Below are positions 55,700-58,212 of a stretch of 58,212 nt of DNA, one piece after another; the first letter of the stretch is position 1; the number at the start of each line of letters is the position of its first letter. Location: NCBI GenBank assembly GCA_049999765.1, contig JBNGIQ010009496.1, positions 1-58,212 on the forward strand, read 5' to 3'. The stretch is from Phaeoceros laevis. Its lineage: Eukaryota > Anthocerotophyta > Anthocerotopsida > Notothyladales. The notes below the pieces were generated by a model. The model searched no databases, was not told the DNA's origin, and saw only the letters and a program-made list of their open reading frames with translations. Position numbers and translations under genes: made by a program.

Positions 55700-55921
55700 G
55701 TCTTTGTGTAACAAGACATAATAAACATGGCGGCGTGCTTGATCCCCTTGTGGAGTCTTTGTGTAACAAGACACAATAAACATGGCAGCGTGCTCCCCTT
55801 GTGGAGTCTTTGTATAACAAGACACAATAAACATGGCGGCGTGCTCGATCCCCTTGTCGAGTCTTTGTGTAACAAGACACAATAAACATGGCGGCATGCT
55901 CGATCCCCTTGTGGAGTCGAT
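55700..55921 (+). repeat. Tandem array of about 55 bp, four copies
   Basis: Units starting gtctttgtgtaacaagacac fall at 55700, 55755, 55806 and 55861, and a fifth start is cut off at 55917. Each contains aataaacatggcggcgtgct and then ccccttgtggagtc. One copy is about 51 bases because gatc is missing. The array creates spurious open frames on the minus strand. Confidence 0.85.
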
Positions 55922-56366
55922 ATAGCGCGGCACCTTACTACTATTACTACTACAATATCTAGCTTCGAACAATATTACTAATCATATACTGTTAAACATA
56001 ATCAGTCTCAGAAAACCTAGATGATATAATCAATCTTAGAAAACTAGAGCTTAGATATCATGTTAGAAAATAAGACGTATCATAATCTTAAGTAAATGAC
56101 AAAGACAAGGTCAATTACAAGATACCATAAAGTCCACCAAAGATATCTAGTTGCTTGAATTAATTGTAGAATGACATAGCACTCCTTCAAGTACATGATT
56201 ATAGTGTTGATCTTAGAAAGTAGTTTAACTTTAAATTAACACTAAATATGAAGCAATAGCTTAATATAGAATAGATCTATTCTAACACCTAGCAGAACAA
56301 GAAATACAAGAAATGTGTAGTTTGAGGGATTTGATACATGACATCATGGAGACTCTACATGTAGCG

Positions 56367-57033
56367 TTTTCCTCCCCAGCGCCTATCGAACTCCGTGCTC
56401 GTGTTGGTCTGGCAGCTGGGGCCCACGGGATACCGGTTGCTGCTCACTGGGGCCCTCTCTCTCTCTCTCCACTGCCTGCCCGGGCCCGTCCCCTCCCTCT
56501 CTCTGCGCCCTCATGCGCCCCCATGCCCGCATGCCCATGGCCTGTGATGCGAGCCATGGGCATGCAGTACAAATTGGTAAGTACTGCAAAAACCTATAGG
56601 TTTCCGACTATGGCAGGGAAGGCTAGCTGGGCAGCATGTGGGAGATAAGAACTTTGAAGTTAAGCGCCCCGGGCCCGGATCAGCTCTCGGATGGGTGACT
56701 TCTTGATTCCACCTCTTGCGGTCTCGTTTGGGTTTTCTTTAAGTGTCGCGACGCTTGTTGGTGGCGCATGCGCATCCGCATGGAGGCGCATGAAACCCCA
56801 AAGGGCGTGGCGCAAGGGGCGCATACCTAAGGTAGGCGCATGGGGGTGGGGGCATGGAGGCGCATGGGCATGGGGTATAGGGGCGCATGTGGGCATATGT
56901 GGGGCGCAGGCCCGGGCAGGCAGTGGCGGGAGAGAGAGAGCGACAGGGGGTAACCCTTCCCCGATGAGCAGCAACCGATATCTAGTTGCCAGACCCGCAT
57001 GAGCACGGAGTTCGATAGGCGCTGGGGTTTTCC
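56367..57033. mobile_element. Foldback element with long inverted arms and a 5S rRNA-like core
   Basis: The left arm starts at 56367 (ttttcctccccagcgcctat). The right arm, read on the minus strand from 57033, starts ggaaaaccccagcgcctatc. Both continue through gaactccgtgctc, a shared ggttgctgctca, a ct-rich run and cactgcctgcccgggcc, about 130 bases in all. GC-rich catgcgcc motifs fill the inner arms. The centre holds a 5S rRNA-like stretch. No protein frame is credible. Confidence 0.65.
56630..56710 (+). ncRNA. Degenerate 5S rRNA-like segment (internal promoter region)
   Basis: The sequence holds agaactttgaagttaagcg, then ggatgggtgacttcttga. These match box A and box C of the plant 5S gene internal control region (consensus GAAGTTAAGC and GGATGGGTGACC). 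The 5' third of 5S is not convincingly present and positions between the boxes have diverged, so it is not a functional 5S gene. It resembles the 5S-derived part of Cassandra-type elements or a 5S-derived SINE. Confidence 0.6.
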
Positions 57034-58212
57034 TCTATATTAGAAGGTCTTAAAAAATTAGGAAGTGAATTACCCTCCCCCACAAAGGGAGGATAAACTT
57101 TTGTATTCAAGAATTTAAAAGTGAAGTAAAAGTGCTACAATTCACTAAAATTATTTATAACTATCGATTAGGTTAACCGTCGAACAGTTAGCCATCTCGT
57201 GTGTTTGTGAAGATATTGAAAGAGGTTTTCACGTTCCGACACTGGGTCCTCCTTGCCCGTAGATGGGGGAAGACGTAAAATTATATGTGATTCATATGTG
57301 TGGTAGCAAGCCTTTTTTGGTGAAAAATCGTCGAGATATGGTCTAGTTTGTATCACAGAGACAAAAATCTTGTACAAAGGCCGGATCCATGCGTCCTATA
57401 TCTCAAAATGACTGTCTTTTTACTGCAACTCATACGTGTGGTAGCACTCCCTTTTAATCGTCGAGATATAGTTTAGTTTGGACCACAGAGACAAAAAATC
57501 GAAGACCACGGACACCACCAGCCGGCGTCCTGTGACGTTCAGTTTTTCTGAACATGGGTTAAAATCGAAGACCAAAAGACGCCGCCAGGTGGCATCCTAT
57601 GATTTTCAATTTTTGCCCATTTTTGCTTGTAAGATAATGTACAAAGGCCAGATTTGTGCATGCTTGTGTGTGCAATGCACACACAAGCTGGTGGGAAAAT
57701 AAAGACATGGAAATTGTACACGTTCCTATCCATTATTAACGTAGGAAACGGATCGCGTAAGTGGTATGGAGAAAACCTGAACTAACTAGCATGGCTGACT
57801 GGTAGCAGTTATTGCATTTTTTTTTGTCTTTTCCATGTTAGGGCATTTTGTAATGATGATATTTGTGAGAACGATCTGAAGTAAGCTAGGCCTGTAGCAC
57901 AAAATTTAACCCTTAAGAGCCCAACGAGACAAAAATATCATATTGGGCCCCCTAAGACGATGCTTTCCACTTTCTCCTATGAGAAAAAATATTTTATTGC
58001 TTTAAAGGTGACGTCGTGCTGATGTCAAATCAGCCTATCAATTTCTTTACTTGACGTCTTGGCTGGTAGCTAGCAAGCAAGAATCACACAACGGGGTGCT
58101 GACGGGCTCCATTTTCCATGAAAAGTCAATTTGATGGCCGACTTTCAAGCCGGGCATGAAACGCACTTGTAACGGAAGTTTCATGGGTTTCGAAACCCCG
58201 GGCTCTTAAGGG
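57034..58212. repeat. Non-coding DNA with two local direct duplications
   Basis: The segments near 57288-57390 and 57425-57503 share gtgtggtagca, aatcgtcgagatat and cacagagacaaaaa. The segments at 57499-57553 and 57564-57612 share aatcgaagaccac/aaa and cgtcctatga-like text. No gene recognised up to the window end. Confidence 0.5.

Noticed and set aside
55674-55972. Minus-strand frames reading repeated CLLCLVTQRLHKG-type peptides.
   Set aside because: They are products of the 55-bp tandem array read in three frames, not proteins.

Overview
The window is nuclear DNA of a land plant. It holds intron-containing genes with GT-AG introns, chloroplast and mitochondrial targeting leaders, a plant-type leucine-rich receptor kinase, plant QSOX and BAHD families, and an unusual load of PLS-class pentatricopeptide repeat (PPR) genes and PPR pseudogenes. 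The PPR style (102-residue P-L-S triplets, nearly intronless genes, DYW remnants) suggests a seed-free plant that edits its organelle RNA heavily. By inference I favour a fern. Short introns and close gene spacing would suit a compact-genome fern, but the species cannot be fixed from sequence alone. Three N gaps interrupt the assembly (4198-4297, 22037-22463, 42011-42110).

Layout. A minus-strand PPR gene runs off the left edge and begins with an OSB-type PDF motif (1-2024). A tRNA-Leu(AAG) follows (2920-2999, minus). Next are a very large mitochondrial-type protein with two PPR motifs inside a Gly-Ser-Gln-Pro-rich repeat protein (3181-9008, plus), an intronless E-class PPR gene with expanded L motifs (9843-13307, plus), an 11-exon chloroplast type I DnaJ (14640-19343, plus), and a MUSTACHES-like LRR receptor kinase (22999-26520, plus). 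Convergent to the kinase is a six-exon, plastid-type, membrane-anchored TPR-like protein (26902-29359, minus), followed by a BAHD acyltransferase (29832-31599, minus). A zone of decayed PPR sequence comes next, with an intact intronless proteasome subunit RPN6 (34416-35687, minus) between two inverted PPR pseudogene pieces. From about 37.3 to 45.4 kb the DNA is repeat-rich: minisatellites, inverted-repeat elements and a captured DYW fragment. An F-box gene (46686-48779, plus) and a 12-exon QSOX thiol oxidase (50099-53131, plus) follow. The last 5 kb is repeats: a Copia gag relic, a 55-bp tandem array, and a foldback element carrying a 5S rRNA-like internal promoter region.

How the genes relate. 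They are independent eukaryotic units, not a pathway. The common thread is organelle gene expression and protein quality control: PPR RNA-binding proteins, a plastid DnaJ, a plastid TPR protein, and housekeeping proteolysis (RPN6, F-box). The most distinctive signals are the PDF-PPR fusion, the in-register insertions in four L motifs of the second PPR gene, the 9-residue repeat domain of the large mitochondrial-type protein, and mobile or inverted DNA carrying PPR/DYW and 5S fragments.
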